DNA of 64,000 bases from JALZMG01 sp963844175 (lineage in GTDB: Bacteria > Actinomycetota > Acidimicrobiia > Acidimicrobiales > Ilumatobacteraceae): contig CAWJNE010000010.1 in the NCBI GenBank assembly GCA_963844175.1, positions 1 to 64,000 on the forward strand. The letters run 5' to 3'. Each line of letters opens with the position of its first letter. Position 1 is the stretch's first letter. Both the position numbers and the translations under genes were made by a program. Of the stretch, positions 19,224 through 27,597 are shown piece by piece. The notes below the pieces were generated by a model that had not been told where the DNA came from, made no database searches, and was given only the letters and a program-made list of their open reading frames with translations.

Positions 19224-19855
19224 GCCGGGACCTTGAGACCCTCGACGAAGTTGCCGAGCAGGCCCAGTCCGGCGGCGGCGGACTTCTCCGGGTGGAACTG
19301 CACGGCGGCGACGTTGCCGCGACGGAAGGCGACGTTGATCGGACCGCCGTAGTCGCACGTGCCGACCACCAGTGACGGATCGTCCGGGACCGGATGGAAC
19401 GAGTGGACGAAGTAGAACCACGGCCGCTCCCCCAGCCCGACGAACATCGCCTCGTCCTCGTCCAGCACATCGACGCGGTTCCACTGCATCTGGGGTCGCT
19501 TGACGCCCGGCGGGAGCCAGCGCACCTCGCCGGTCAAGATGCCCAGGCCGGGCACCCCCGGCGCCTCCTCGCTGCCGTCGAACAGCAGCTGGGTGCCGAT
19601 GCAGATCCCGAGGAACGGGCGGCCCGATGCAACAGCGGCGAGCACGGGATCCTCGAGCCGGCGCTGGCGCAGCGCAGCCATGCAGGCGCCGAAGGCACCG
19701 ACACCGGGCAGCACGACGGCGACGGCATCGGCGATCAGCCGGGGATCATCCGTCAGCCGAGCATCGGCCCCCTGGCGCACCAGCGCCTTGTGCGCCGAGT
19801 GCAGGTTCCCGATCCCGTAGTCGACGACGGCCACCAACGGCCCTGCGCCGCTCAT
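19220..19855 (-). CDS. hisH: Imidazole glycerol phosphate synthase glutamine amidotransferase HisH
   Basis: 211 aa. The nucleophile Cys is in FLGICIGTQLLF (about residue 85) and the His-Glu pair is in VAAVQFHPEKS. The N-terminal VVDYGIGNLHS and VLPGVGAFG complete the class I amidotransferase fold. It supplies ammonia to HisF. ATG 19855 was chosen over longer frames because MSGAGPLVAVVDYG matches the family start. A 106-nt gap separates it from hisB upstream. Confidence 0.96.
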   Translation of the reverse strand: MSGAGPLVAVVDYGIGNLHSAHKALVRQGADARLTDDPRLIADAVAVVLPGVGAFGACMAALRQRRLEDPVLAAVASGRPFLGICIGTQLLFDGSEEAPGVPGLGILTGEVRWLPPGVKRPQMQWNRVDVLDEDEAMFVGLGERPWFYFVHSFHPVPDDPSLVVGTCDYGGPINVAFRRGNVAAVQFHPEKSAAAGLGLLGNFVEGLKVPA

Positions 19856-19961
19856 GCAGGAACCTTGCAGTGGCGGGTAACGCCAATCGGCAGCGCAGCA
19901 GGCGCTCGGCCATGAGCGAAAGGACCGTGTCGATGGCTCACTCGCTCGAAGACTCGCTCGC

Positions 19962-20552
19962 TCACAGCGTGCCCTTGGTGGATGGGACGGCACCGCCCTC
20001 GACGCGCACGGCGTCGCGCAAGCTGCGGGCCAAGCCCTTGAACGTGGCCTCGATGAGGTGGTGGACGTTGCGGCCGGCCTTGGACGTGACGTGCAGCGTG
20101 ATGCCGGCGTTGGTGGCGAACGACGAGACGGCGTGCTCGGCGAGCTGCGGATCGAAGGCCGGGTCGCCGAGCGGCAGCGACTCCGGCAGCGTCACGTCCC
20201 AGGCCACGAACGGTCGGCCGGACAGGTCGAGGGCGACTTCGACCAGCGCCTCGTCGAGGGGGTACAGGCCACTGGCGAACCGGCGGATCCCGGCCTTGTC
20301 GCCGAGCGCCTCGCGGAATGTCTCGCCGAGCGTGATGGCCACGTCCTCCACGGTGTGGTGGGTGTCGATGTGCAGGTCGCCGGTCGCCGCCACCGAGAGG
20401 TCGAACCCGCCGTGGCGCCCGAGCTGGTCGAGCATGTGGTCGTAGAACGGGATGCCCGTGGAGCAGTCCGTGCGGCCCGTGCCGTCGAGGTCGATCTCGA
20501 CCTCGACCGTCGTCTCCCCCGTCTCGCGCCGGCGGCGGGCCGTGCGGGTCAT
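19962..20552 (-). CDS. hisB: Imidazoleglycerol-phosphate dehydratase HisB
   Basis: 196 aa, dehydratase domain only. Metal-binding repeats are FYDHMLDQLGRHGGFDL and HIDTHHTVEDVAITLG, plus the C-terminal HHLIEATFKGLARSLR. It dehydrates IGP to imidazole acetol phosphate. ATG lies in an ATGA overlap with the hisC stop. Confidence 0.97.
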   Translation of the reverse strand: MTRTARRRRETGETTVEVEIDLDGTGRTDCSTGIPFYDHMLDQLGRHGGFDLSVAATGDLHIDTHHTVEDVAITLGETFREALGDKAGIRRFASGLYPLDEALVEVALDLSGRPFVAWDVTLPESLPLGDPAFDPQLAEHAVSSFATNAGITLHVTSKAGRNVHHLIEATFKGLARSLRDAVRVEGGAVPSTKGTL

Positions 20553-21628
20553 GTCCGCACCGTACCGACGACCGCCCGCAGGGCGTCCAGGAACCGATCG
20601 TCCTCCTCGGGCGTTCCGACGGTGACCCGCAGGCACCCGTCGAGGCGCGGCCACCGCGAGCAGTCGCGCACCAGCACTCCTCGATCGACGAGGGCCTGCC
20701 ACACCTCGTGGCCACCCATCGAGCGCGGGCGGAACAGCACGAAGTTGGCGCCGCTCGGGAACACGTCGAGCGGGAGTGCGTCGAGCTCCTCGACCAGCCG
20801 CTCGCGCTCGGCCACGATCAGCTTGACGCGCTGGTCCATCTCGGCGACGTGGTCCAAGGCCAACCGCCCGGCGATCTGCTTCGCCGAGTCGAGGTGGTAC
20901 GGCAGGACGACCCGCTCGAGGTCGGCAACCAGCCACGTCGGACCGACCAGGTAACCGAGGCGCAGCGCGGCCAGGCTCCACGTCTTCGACATCGTGCGCA
21001 CCACGACGAGCGGTCGGTCCTCGCCGACCACGTCGAGCGCCGACCAGTCGGCGAACTGGGCGTAGGCCTCGTCGACGACGAGCAGGCCGGGGACGACGGC
21101 GAGGAGCCGGCGCAGCGTCTCGGGCGCCTCCACCATGCCGGTCGGGTTGTTCGGGGAGCACAGGAACGTGATCGCCGGGCCCGTCTCGACAACGCGCCGG
21201 GCGGCGGCGTCGACGTCCAGGGTGAAGTCGGGCCGGCGCTCGACCTCCACCACCTGCGCGCCACTCGTGCGGGCCAGGTGCGAGTGCAGCTGGTAGGTCG
21301 GCTCGAACGTCATGACCGAACGACCCGATCCGGCGTACGTCAGCAGCAGGGTCTGCAACACCTCGTTGGAGCCGTTGGCGGCGAAGACGTTGGCCACGTC
21401 GACGCCATGCCACGCGGCGATCGCCGCCCGCAGGTCGGTCGCCGCCCGGTCCGGGTAGCGCCGCCAATCGACCGTGGCCAGCGCGCCGGCCAGATCGGCC
21501 GACCACGCCGCCGGGGGCGGGTACGGCGACTCGTTGGTGTTCAGCCGCACCTCGGCCGGGATCTGGGCGGAGTGGTAGCCCTCCAGCGCCCGTAGGTCAT
21601 CGCGCACGGGCACCCGGCGCTCGGTCAT
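20549..21628 (-). CDS. hisC: Histidinol-phosphate aminotransferase HisC
   Basis: 359 aa. Type I fold PLP enzyme with LNTNESPYPPP near the N-terminus, LCSPNNPTG, VVDEAYAQF and PLP-Lys in VRTMSKTWSLAALRLGY. It transaminates imidazole acetol phosphate. It heads the hisC-hisB operon. ATG 21628 lies only 17 bp from the start of the divergent gene at 21646, with a TACGTT box ending 6 nt upstream. Confidence 0.96.
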   Translation of the reverse strand: MTERRVPVRDDLRALEGYHSAQIPAEVRLNTNESPYPPPAAWSADLAGALATVDWRRYPDRAATDLRAAIAAWHGVDVANVFAANGSNEVLQTLLLTYAGSGRSVMTFEPTYQLHSHLARTSGAQVVEVERRPDFTLDVDAAARRVVETGPAITFLCSPNNPTGMVEAPETLRRLLAVVPGLLVVDEAYAQFADWSALDVVGEDRPLVVVRTMSKTWSLAALRLGYLVGPTWLVADLERVVLPYHLDSAKQIAGRLALDHVAEMDQRVKLIVAERERLVEELDALPLDVFPSGANFVLFRPRSMGGHEVWQALVDRGVLVRDCSRWPRLDGCLRVTVGTPEEDDRFLDALRAVVGTVRT

Positions 21629-21634
21629 TGGTAG

Positions 21635-21640
21635 AACGTA
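21635..21640 (-). promoter_or_regulatory. Candidate leaderless -10 box of hisC-hisB
   Basis: On the minus strand TACGTT is followed by six bases (CTACCA) and ATG. No ribosome-binding sequence fits between them, so hisC mRNA is probably leaderless. The -35 region would lie within the divergent coding sequence. Confidence 0.5.
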
Positions 21641-21645
21641 CCGCC

Positions 21646-21846
21646 ATGGGTACGTCGGCGACCGGGGCCGAACTGTCGGCGGCGGCCGAGATCATCGGGC
21701 GGTACCGCCAACGCGTCGCCGAGCTCGCCGTCACCCATGCGGGGGAGGACCGTGACGATCTCGTGTCGGCCATCCACGAGGCCGAGCGGGCGCTGCGGGT
21801 CGCCGAACGGGCGCTCCAGCGAGCCGAGCGGGTCACTCGGTCCTGA
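21646..21846 (+). CDS. Small coiled-coil protein, unknown function
   Basis: 66 aa from ATG 21646 and almost entirely helical: a region of YRQRVAELA and a C-terminal heptad pattern EAERALRVAERALQRAERV. No family recognised. It is divergent from hisC and ends just before a strong hairpin, which supports it as a real short transcription unit. Confidence 0.55.
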   Translation: MGTSATGAELSAAAEIIGRYRQRVAELAVTHAGEDRDDLVSAIHEAERALRVAERALQRAERVTRS

Positions 21847-21884
21847 CGGCTCCTCGCCCCCGGCCGATCCGAGCCGAAAAGCGG

Positions 21885-21912
21885 CGACGGCCCCTGGTGG
21901 GAGGGGCCGTCG
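21885..21912. terminator. Terminator hairpin after the small coiled-coil gene
   Basis: CGACGGCCCCT / AGGGGCCGTCG: an 11-bp perfect stem with a 6-nt loop. Confidence 0.75.
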
Positions 21913-21952
21913 CACGAGCGACGCCAGGCGGCGGATCCCGGCTGTCGCTGCA

Positions 21953-21975
21953 AACCAGGTGGCGGGAACCTGGTT
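21953..21975 (-). terminator. Terminator-like hairpin downstream of nth
   Basis: AACCAGGT / ACCTGGTT, an 8-bp perfect stem with a 7-nt loop, lies 8 nt past the nth stop. On the minus strand it is followed by TTG. Confidence 0.55.
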
Positions 21976-21982
21976 AGAGCGA

Positions 21983-22690
21983 TCATACCACCGGGGCGCG
22001 GCGTGGCAAGGCCCGACCAGATCGGGGCAGGCGGCTCGACGGGCAGATGTCCTCGAGCACGCAATCGGCGCACCGCGGGGTCCGGGCGAGGCAGATCCGC
22101 CGGCCGTGGAGGATCATCCGCAGGCTGAAATCGCCCCGCTCGGACGCCGGCAAGTACCCGTTCAGCTCCAGCTCGATCTTCACCGGATCGTCATGTGACG
22201 TGAGGCCGAGGCGGTGGGAGAGCCGTATGACGTGAGTGTCCACCGGCAGGCCGGGCAGGCGGAACGCCACACTGCGCACGACGTTGGCCGTCTTGCGGCC
22301 GACGCCGGGGAGCGTGACGAGATCGTCACGAGCCGGCGGGACCTCGCCGTCGAAGCGCTCGACGATGGCCGCCGCCATGCCGAGCAAGCTGCGCGTCTTG
22401 TTCTGGTAGAAGCCCGTCGGGCGGATCAGCTCCTCGACCGCCGCCGGGTCGGCGGCGGCCAGGTCGTGCGGTGTCGGGTACCGGGCGAACAGCGCCGGGG
22501 TCACGGTGTTGACGCGGGCATCGGTGGTCTGGGCGGACAAGATCGTCGCCGCCAGGAGCTGGAAGGGGCCGTCGTGGTCGAGCTCGCAGATCGCTTCGGG
22601 GTAGGCGTCGGCCAACCGACGGGCGACCTCCCGGGTGCGGCCACGCGGCGAGCGAGGGCGGGCGGGGCGACGTGGGGCGTCGGCGTCCAT
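21983..22690 (-). CDS. nth: Endonuclease III (DNA glycosylase/AP lyase)
   Basis: 235 aa. The helix-hairpin-helix LVTLPGVGRKTANVV carries the catalytic Lys, and the catalytic Asp is in LPVDTHVIRLSHRLGL. The C-terminal [4Fe-4S] ligands follow the exact C-x6-C-x2-C-x5-C spacing (CLARTPRCADCVLEDIC). It removes oxidised pyrimidines in base excision repair. It is divergent from mshD. Confidence 0.97.
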   Translation of the reverse strand: MDADAPRRPARPRSPRGRTREVARRLADAYPEAICELDHDGPFQLLAATILSAQTTDARVNTVTPALFARYPTPHDLAAADPAAVEELIRPTGFYQNKTRSLLGMAAAIVERFDGEVPPARDDLVTLPGVGRKTANVVRSVAFRLPGLPVDTHVIRLSHRLGLTSHDDPVKIELELNGYLPASERGDFSLRMILHGRRICLARTPRCADCVLEDICPSSRLPRSGRALPRRAPVV

Positions 22691-22733
22691 GCTGCTGCGA
22701 GGCTACGGAGGCGGCGACGACCAAGATGTCGTC

Positions 22734-23777
22734 ATGGACGTCGACCGACCGCCCTCCTCGTCGACCCACGAGGTGGGCACCGTCCTGGCCACCGTCACGG
22801 CCGGCGAGGCGCAGGCGACGGTGACCGCGGCCAACCACTCGTCGACGATCGCCGTCACGGCGCCGCCGGAGACCGACCGCCAGGTGATCGTCCGGCTGGT
22901 CTCGGCGGCGCTCGACGAGGCGGCGGCGCACGGCGACGGGGCCGCGCACTGGTGGGTGCAGGGGGCGACGGCCGACGACGACGCGCTGGCCGCCGAGCTC
23001 GGCCTGACCGTCGGCCGCCGGCTGCTGCAGCTCGAGCGGCCGCTGCCGACGGGCATCCCGGTCGAGATCGAGACTCGCCCGTTCCGGCCCGGCGTGGACG
23101 AGGAGGCGTGGCTGCGGCAGAACAACCGATCGTTCGCCGACCATCCCGAGCAGGGCGGCTGGACGGCGGCGACGCTGGCCCAGCACGAGGCCGAGCCGTG
23201 GTTCGACCCCGACGGGTTCCTGCTCCACGAGCGCGGCGGCCGGCTGGCCGGGTCGTGCTGGACGAAGCTGCACCCTGCGACCGAGACGGACGCCGAGCTC
23301 GGGGAGATCTACGTGATCGGGGTCGACCCGGACTTCCACGGCAGGGGCCTCGGCCCGCAGCTCACCCTGGCCGGCCTGGCCTGGATCGCCGACCGCGGTG
23401 TGACCACCGGGATGCTGTTCGTCGACGCCGCCAACACCCCGGCCCTGCACATGTACGAAAAGCTCGGCTTCACCCCCCGCCGAGAGGACAGGGCGTACAT
23501 GCGAACGTCGCCAGCACGGGTCCGGGCGAGCGAAGCGAAGCCCGGCGAAACATCTGGGCGCGGAGCGTCCCACCAACTGAGACGGAGCGCGCCCAGATCA
23601 CGGGCAGCGACGGGTCAACCCGGCCTCCACTTCGATCTGGGCGCGATCCGTCTCAAGACTGGGACGCTCCGCGCCCAGATGGACGGCCGACGTCGCTTCG
23701 CTCGTCGGCCCCCGTGTCGCGGGCGTCTCGCGACGCGGTTCAGCAGCCGGCGTTGCGGACGTAGGGGTAGGGGTTGA
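22734..23777 (+). CDS. mshD: Mycothiol synthase MshD with aberrant C-terminal extension
   Basis: 347 aa from ATG 22734 (ATG 22689 is also possible). Two GNAT domains: the C-terminal one has the acetyl-CoA motif IGVDPDFHGRGLGPQL and LFVDAANTPALHMYEKLGF, diagnostic of MshD, which acetylates Cys-GlcN-Ins to make mycothiol. Homology stops at REDRAYMR (about residue 258). The last ~89 residues are Arg/Gly-rich and are read through a nested palindromic element at 23551-23681. They look like translated non-coding DNA, so the true stop may have been lost. Confidence 0.88.
   Translation: MDVDRPPSSSTHEVGTVLATVTAGEAQATVTAANHSSTIAVTAPPETDRQVIVRLVSAALDEAAAHGDGAAHWWVQGATADDDALAAELGLTVGRRLLQLERPLPTGIPVEIETRPFRPGVDEEAWLRQNNRSFADHPEQGGWTAATLAQHEAEPWFDPDGFLLHERGGRLAGSCWTKLHPATETDAELGEIYVIGVDPDFHGRGLGPQLTLAGLAWIADRGVTTGMLFVDAANTPALHMYEKLGFTPRREDRAYMRTSPARVRASEAKPGETSGRGASHQLRRSAPRSRAATGQPGLHFDLGAIRLKTGTLRAQMDGRRRFARRPPCRGRLATRFSSRRCGRRGRG
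23551..23681. repeat. Nested inverted-repeat element at the 3' end of mshD
   Basis: Four related ~22-nt units alternate in orientation. Outer arms 23551-23572 and 23660-23681 are perfect complements. Inner arms 23578-23599 and 23634-23655 are complements with one mismatch. All contain the core ATCTGGGCGCG or its complement, so adjacent units can also form two separate hairpins. A small GGGTCAACCC palindrome marks the centre. It lies between convergent genes and could be a double terminator or a mobile palindromic repeat. Confidence 0.85.
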
Positions 23778-25275
23778 CGGCGGAGCCGCCGCCGGGGTGC
23801 ACCTCGAAGTGCAGGTGCGGGACACCGGCGTTGCCCGTCGAGCCGACGTAGCCGATGACCTCACCCTGCGACACGCCACGGCTGGATCCCTCGAAGCGGC
23901 TGAGGTGGGCGTAGTAGTACTTGTTGCCGTCCGAGCCGCTCAGCCACACGGCGTTGCCGCCGAGGCTGTTCTGCTTGAACTGCACGCTGCCGGACACCAC
24001 GGCGACCAGCGGGGTCCCGGTCGATGCGATCATGTCGACGCCCTCGTGGCTGCGGCCGCCGGAACGGGCCGAGCCCCAGGTGTCGCTGTACGAGTGCGCG
24101 CCGCGCACGGGGCAGATCATCCCGCCGCCGCCGCCACCACCGCCGCCGCCTCCGGAGTCGTCGTCGTCATCGTCGTCCTGCTGGGCCGGCGGGTTGGTCG
24201 GCGGGGGCGGAGGGGGCGCCGGCGCTTGCGTGGGCGGCGGAGCCTGCTGCTCGTCGTCGTCATCGTCGTCGCCGCCGTTGTTGCTGCCGCCACCGTTGTT
24301 GCCGCCACCGTCGTCGCTCGGTGCGGGTGCCGGAGCGGCCGGCAGCGGTTCGGACGCCTGCTGATCGTCGGACGTCTGCTGATCGTCGGACGCCTGCTGA
24401 TCGTCGGACGCCTGCTGATCGTCGGACGCCTGCTGATCGTCGGACGCCTGCTGATCGGCGGCCGCCTGGGCATCCGCCGCCGCTTGAGCGTCCGCCGCGG
24501 CCTGAGCATCGGCGGCCGCTTGGGCGTCCGCCGCCGCCTGGGAGTCGGCTGCGGCCTGGGCCTCGGCGGCCGCCGCGGCCTCGCGCTGGCGAAGCTCCTC
24601 GGCGGCACGCAGGTTCTCCTGCCGGCGCCGCTCCTCCTCTTCGCGCTGGCGGGCGAGCAGAGCGAGGTAGACGCGCTCGTCCTCCAGCCGCTGCTCCTCG
24701 ACGAGCTTGAGGTCGACGACCTGCTGCTCCGCCTCGACGCGCAGCTCCTCGTACTCCTTCTGCTTGCGATCCAGCTCGGCCTGGTTGTCGGCGACCGCCT
24801 GCTGGGCATCGTCGAGCTGGCGGCGGGCCGACTCGTAGTCGTCCATCGTGTCCGCCGACGACTGCGTGGCCACGCTGGCCAGCGCATCGGCCTGCAGCTG
24901 CTCGCTCGGGGCGCGGTAGCCGGTCAGGATGGGGATGCCGTTGCTGCCGCTGGCGACGAAGCGGTTGACGGCGATCTGCTCGACCTGCGCGCGCAGCGCG
25001 TCGACCTGCTGCTGCAGCTCGGTCGTTTCAGCGACCAGCTCGGCGGCCTTGTCGCTCAGGATGTCCAGCTCGGACTGCAGGGCGAAGAACGCCTCGGCCG
25101 CCCGGTTGGCGCTGTCACGAGCTGCCTGGATCTCGTCGGCCGCCCGCTCGGCGGCTTCCTGGTCGGGGCCGGGCAGTGCCGCCTGATCGGGCGGCGTGTC
25201 CTCGGCAGCCACGAGGCTCGGTGCGGCGAACACCGAGAGGGCCGACACCATGAGAACAACCCGTCCGCGACGCAC
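23740..25275 (-). CDS. Secreted M23 peptidase with coiled coil (EnvC/NlpD-like)
   Basis: 511 aa. Signal peptide MRRGRVVLMVSALSVFAAPSLVAAED, then a long coiled coil (residues ~30-215), Ala/Gln and Asp/Gln repeats (~215-300), a Pro/Gly/Asp linker and a C-terminal LytM domain. Zinc ligands are visible in RSHEGVDM (H, D) and PHLHFEVHP (HxH). It probably cuts peptidoglycan cross-bridges or activates amidases at division. The C-terminus ends in a lone Cys. A TAAGGT box ends 8 nt before the GTG start. It lies downstream of a broken paralogue on the same strand. Confidence 0.92.
   Translation of the reverse strand: MRRGRVVLMVSALSVFAAPSLVAAEDTPPDQAALPGPDQEAAERAADEIQAARDSANRAAEAFFALQSELDILSDKAAELVAETTELQQQVDALRAQVEQIAVNRFVASGSNGIPILTGYRAPSEQLQADALASVATQSSADTMDDYESARRQLDDAQQAVADNQAELDRKQKEYEELRVEAEQQVVDLKLVEEQRLEDERVYLALLARQREEEERRRQENLRAAEELRQREAAAAAEAQAAADSQAAADAQAAADAQAAADAQAAADAQAAADQQASDDQQASDDQQASDDQQASDDQQTSDDQQASEPLPAAPAPAPSDDGGGNNGGGSNNGGDDDDDDEQQAPPPTQAPAPPPPPPTNPPAQQDDDDDDDSGGGGGGGGGGGMICPVRGAHSYSDTWGSARSGGRSHEGVDMIASTGTPLVAVVSGSVQFKQNSLGGNAVWLSGSDGNKYYYAHLSRFEGSSRGVSQGEVIGYVGSTGNAGVPHLHFEVHPGGGSAVNPYPYVRNAGC
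24352..24459. repeat. Six tandem 18-bp units within the M23 gene
   Basis: Six head-to-tail 18-bp copies starting at 24352, 24370, 24388, 24406, 24424 and 24442 encode repeats of six residues (S-D-D-Q-Q-A/T). Units are almost identical and in frame, so copy number can change without breaking the protein. Confidence 0.85.
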
Positions 25276-25373
25276 GGGTCGGCACCTTAACCCAGGTTGC
25301 GATCACATGACGACCATCGCGACGAAATCGCCACAGGTCACGGCGGTGCTCGCGGCCCGCCGGCGGGCCGGCG

Positions 25374-26738
25374 CTAGCAGCCGGCGGCGACGACGTAGGG
25401 GTACGGGTTGACGGCGGCGCCACCGCCGGGGTGGACCTCGAAGTGGAGATGCGGGCACTCCCGAGGCGTTGCCGGTCGTAGCCGACGTAGCCGATGACCT
25501 CACCCTGGCCGACGCTCCGACTCGATCCTTCGAAGCTGCTGAGGTGGGCGTAGTAGTAGCTGTCGCCGTTCGAACCGCGCAGCCACACGGCGTTGCCGCC
25601 GAGGCTGTTCTGCTTGAACGTCACGCTGCCCGAGACGACGGCGACGAGCGGCGTGCCCGTCGACGCCATCATGTCCACGCCCTCGTGGCGGCGACCGCCG
25701 GAGCGGGGGTTGCCCCAGCCGTCGTGGTACGAGGACGATCCGGCCACCGGGCACACGAGCCCGCCGCCGCCGCCACCGCCACCGCCACCACCGCCACCGC
25801 CGGAGCCACCGCCATCGCCATCGCCGGAGCTGGATCCGGACGAGGCGGCGGCATCGCCACTCGACGCCTCGGGCGCCGGCGCCACCGGACGGTTGGCCTC
25901 CTCGGCCGCTGCGGCGGCGGCGGCCGCTGCGGCATCGGCCGCTTCGCCGCGCCGCCTGGTCGGCGGCATCCTGCGCCGCCGCCGCCTCGGCCGCCGACGC
26001 AGCCTCGCGCGCCGCTTGCTCTTCGGCGGCCTGGCGGGCCAGCGCAGCCTGGTACTCGGCCTCGGCACGGGCGGCCGCCTCGGCTTCTTCCCGCTTGCGC
26101 TGCTCCTCGCGCTGGCGGGCCTCCTCGGCCTGCCGGGCCAGGAAGGCGAGGTAGACGCGCTCGTCCTCGAGCCGCTGCTCCTCCACCCGCTGCAGGTGGA
26201 CGACCTCTTCCTCGGCGGCCTGTTGCAGCGCCGTCGCCTCGGCCCGCTTGGCGTCGAGCTCGGCCTGGTTGTCGGCGACCGCGTCGCGGGTCGATTCGAG
26301 CTCGGAGAACAGCCGGTCGTACTCGTCCATGGCATCGGCCGACGAGTCCGTGGCCACGCCCACGAGGACGTCGACCTGCAGCTGCTCGCTCGGCTCGCGG
26401 AAGTCGGTCAGGACCGGGATGCCCGACGAACCGCTGGCGAGGAACCGGTTGACGGCCACGTCCTCGACCTGCCGCCGGAGCGCCTCCACCTGATCCTCCA
26501 ACTCGGCTTGCTCGCGCTCGAGCCGAGCGGCCTCGTCGGCCAGCTGCTCCAACTCGGACTGCGCCTCGAAGAAGTCGGCGGCGGCGGCGTTGGCCTCGTC
26601 TCGAGCGGCCTGGATCGCTTCGGCCGCCTCGGCCGCCGCTTCCTCGTCGGGTCCCGGCGTGGCGCCGGTCGACGTCGAGCCGGCGAAGACGGTCGCCGCC
26701 ACCAGTGCGACGGCGACGAAGGTACGACGGCGGATCAC
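25374..26738 (-). pseudogene. Second M23 peptidase paralogue, broken by three 1-nt shifts
   Basis: Signal peptide MIRRRTFVAVALVAATVFAG and coiled coil match the neighbouring M23 gene in one frame. Near 25945-25965 an extra base moves the reading to a second frame that carries the linker and LytM domain (RRHEGVDM, NSLGGNAVWLRGS). Two more extra bases near 25460-25485 move it to the third frame, which gives HLHFEVHPGGG…YPYVVAAGC and a TAG at 25374. All three shifts are +1 and together restore frame, so either the gene is dying or the assembly has insertion errors. If repaired it would be ~453 aa. Confidence 0.8.
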
Positions 26739-26758
26739 GGGCCGGGAAGCTACCGTTT

Positions 26759-26798
26759 GTGACGAACAGATGACGACCAGGCGTCAAAGTTTCGTCAC
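26759..26798. promoter_or_regulatory. Inverted repeat between divergent M23 paralogue and ABC ATPase
   Basis: GTGACGAA (26759-26766) and TTCGTCAC (26791-26798) are perfect complements in a 76-bp divergent spacer, with a further TGACGA between them. The size and place fit an operator, but no regulator is known. Confidence 0.4.
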
Positions 26799-26814
26799 CT
26801 GGTAGCAACGGCTG

Positions 26815-27597
26815 GTGCCCGTCCCGCTCGTCCTGCAGGAGGTGTCGGTACGTCACGGACCGGTGTTCGCCCTGGCGGAGGTGACGTTGGAGGTCGGTCT
26901 CGAGCAGCGCTGGCTCGTGCTCGGCGCCAACGGCAGCGGGAAGACCACGTTGGTCCGCGTCGCCGGCTGCTGGGACCATCCCACGACCGGCACGGTCGAG
27001 GTGCTCGGCGAGCGCCTCGGGCGGGTCGACGTCCGCCGACTTCGCCGGCGCATCGGCTTCCTGTCGGCCGCCCTGGTCGACCGGCTGCGCCCTGAGCTCT
27101 CGGCGCTCGACGTGGTGCGCACGGCTCGGTTCGCCGCCCTCGAACCCTGGTGGCACCGGTACGACGCCGCCGACGACGAGGCCGCGGTCGGGGCACTCGA
27201 GCGAGTGGGCGTGGCGGCGTTCGCCGACCGGCCGTTCGGGTCCCTCTCCTCGGGTGAGCGTCAGCGGGTGCTGCTGGCCAGGGCGCTGGCCAACGATCCG
27301 TCGATCCTGCTGCTCGACGAGCCGTCGGCCGGCCTGGACCTCGCCGGGCGGGAGCAGCTCGTCGCCGCACTCGACGCCGTCGCCGGCGGCCCGGATCCGC
27401 TGCCGCTCGTCCTGGTCAGCCACCACGTCGAGGACGTCCCGGTGTCGATGACCCACGTGGCACTGCTCAAGGCGGGGCGCATCCTGGCCTCGGGACCGAT
27501 CGAGGAGGTGCTCGACGCCGAGACGTTGAGCGACTGCTTCGGACTGGCGTTGCAGCTCCAGCGGCGCGGTGGCCGTCTCAGCGCGTACCGGCGCTGA
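26815..27597 (+). CDS. ABC transporter ATP-binding protein
   Basis: 260 aa from GTG 26815. Walker A GANGSGKTT (residues 37-45), signature LSSGERQRVLLARAL, Walker B ILLLDEPSAGLD and H-loop SHH are intact. The order and length fit an importer or export ATPase of the small iron/cobalamin-like subfamily (FecE-like). No permease gene adjoins it, so its partner must be encoded elsewhere. The 3' end overlaps the convergent SRPBCC gene by 20 nt. Confidence 0.92.
   Translation: MPVPLVLQEVSVRHGPVFALAEVTLEVGLEQRWLVLGANGSGKTTLVRVAGCWDHPTTGTVEVLGERLGRVDVRRLRRRIGFLSAALVDRLRPELSALDVVRTARFAALEPWWHRYDAADDEAAVGALERVGVAAFADRPFGSLSSGERQRVLLARALANDPSILLLDEPSAGLDLAGREQLVAALDAVAGGPDPLPLVLVSHHVEDVPVSMTHVALLKAGRILASGPIEEVLDAETLSDCFGLALQLQRRGGRLSAYRR

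Noticed and set aside
22326..23576. 416-aa frame antisense to mshD
   Set aside because: Shadow of mshD and nth; clear GNAT and HhH motifs lie in the true frames.
24352..24459. Regular 18-bp repeats as a CRISPR array
   Set aside because: No spacers between units, and they are in frame inside a secreted peptidase.
25276..25373. c-di-AMP (ydaO) riboswitch before the M23 gene
   Set aside because: The spacer is too short (98 bp) and lacks the conserved pseudoknot segments.
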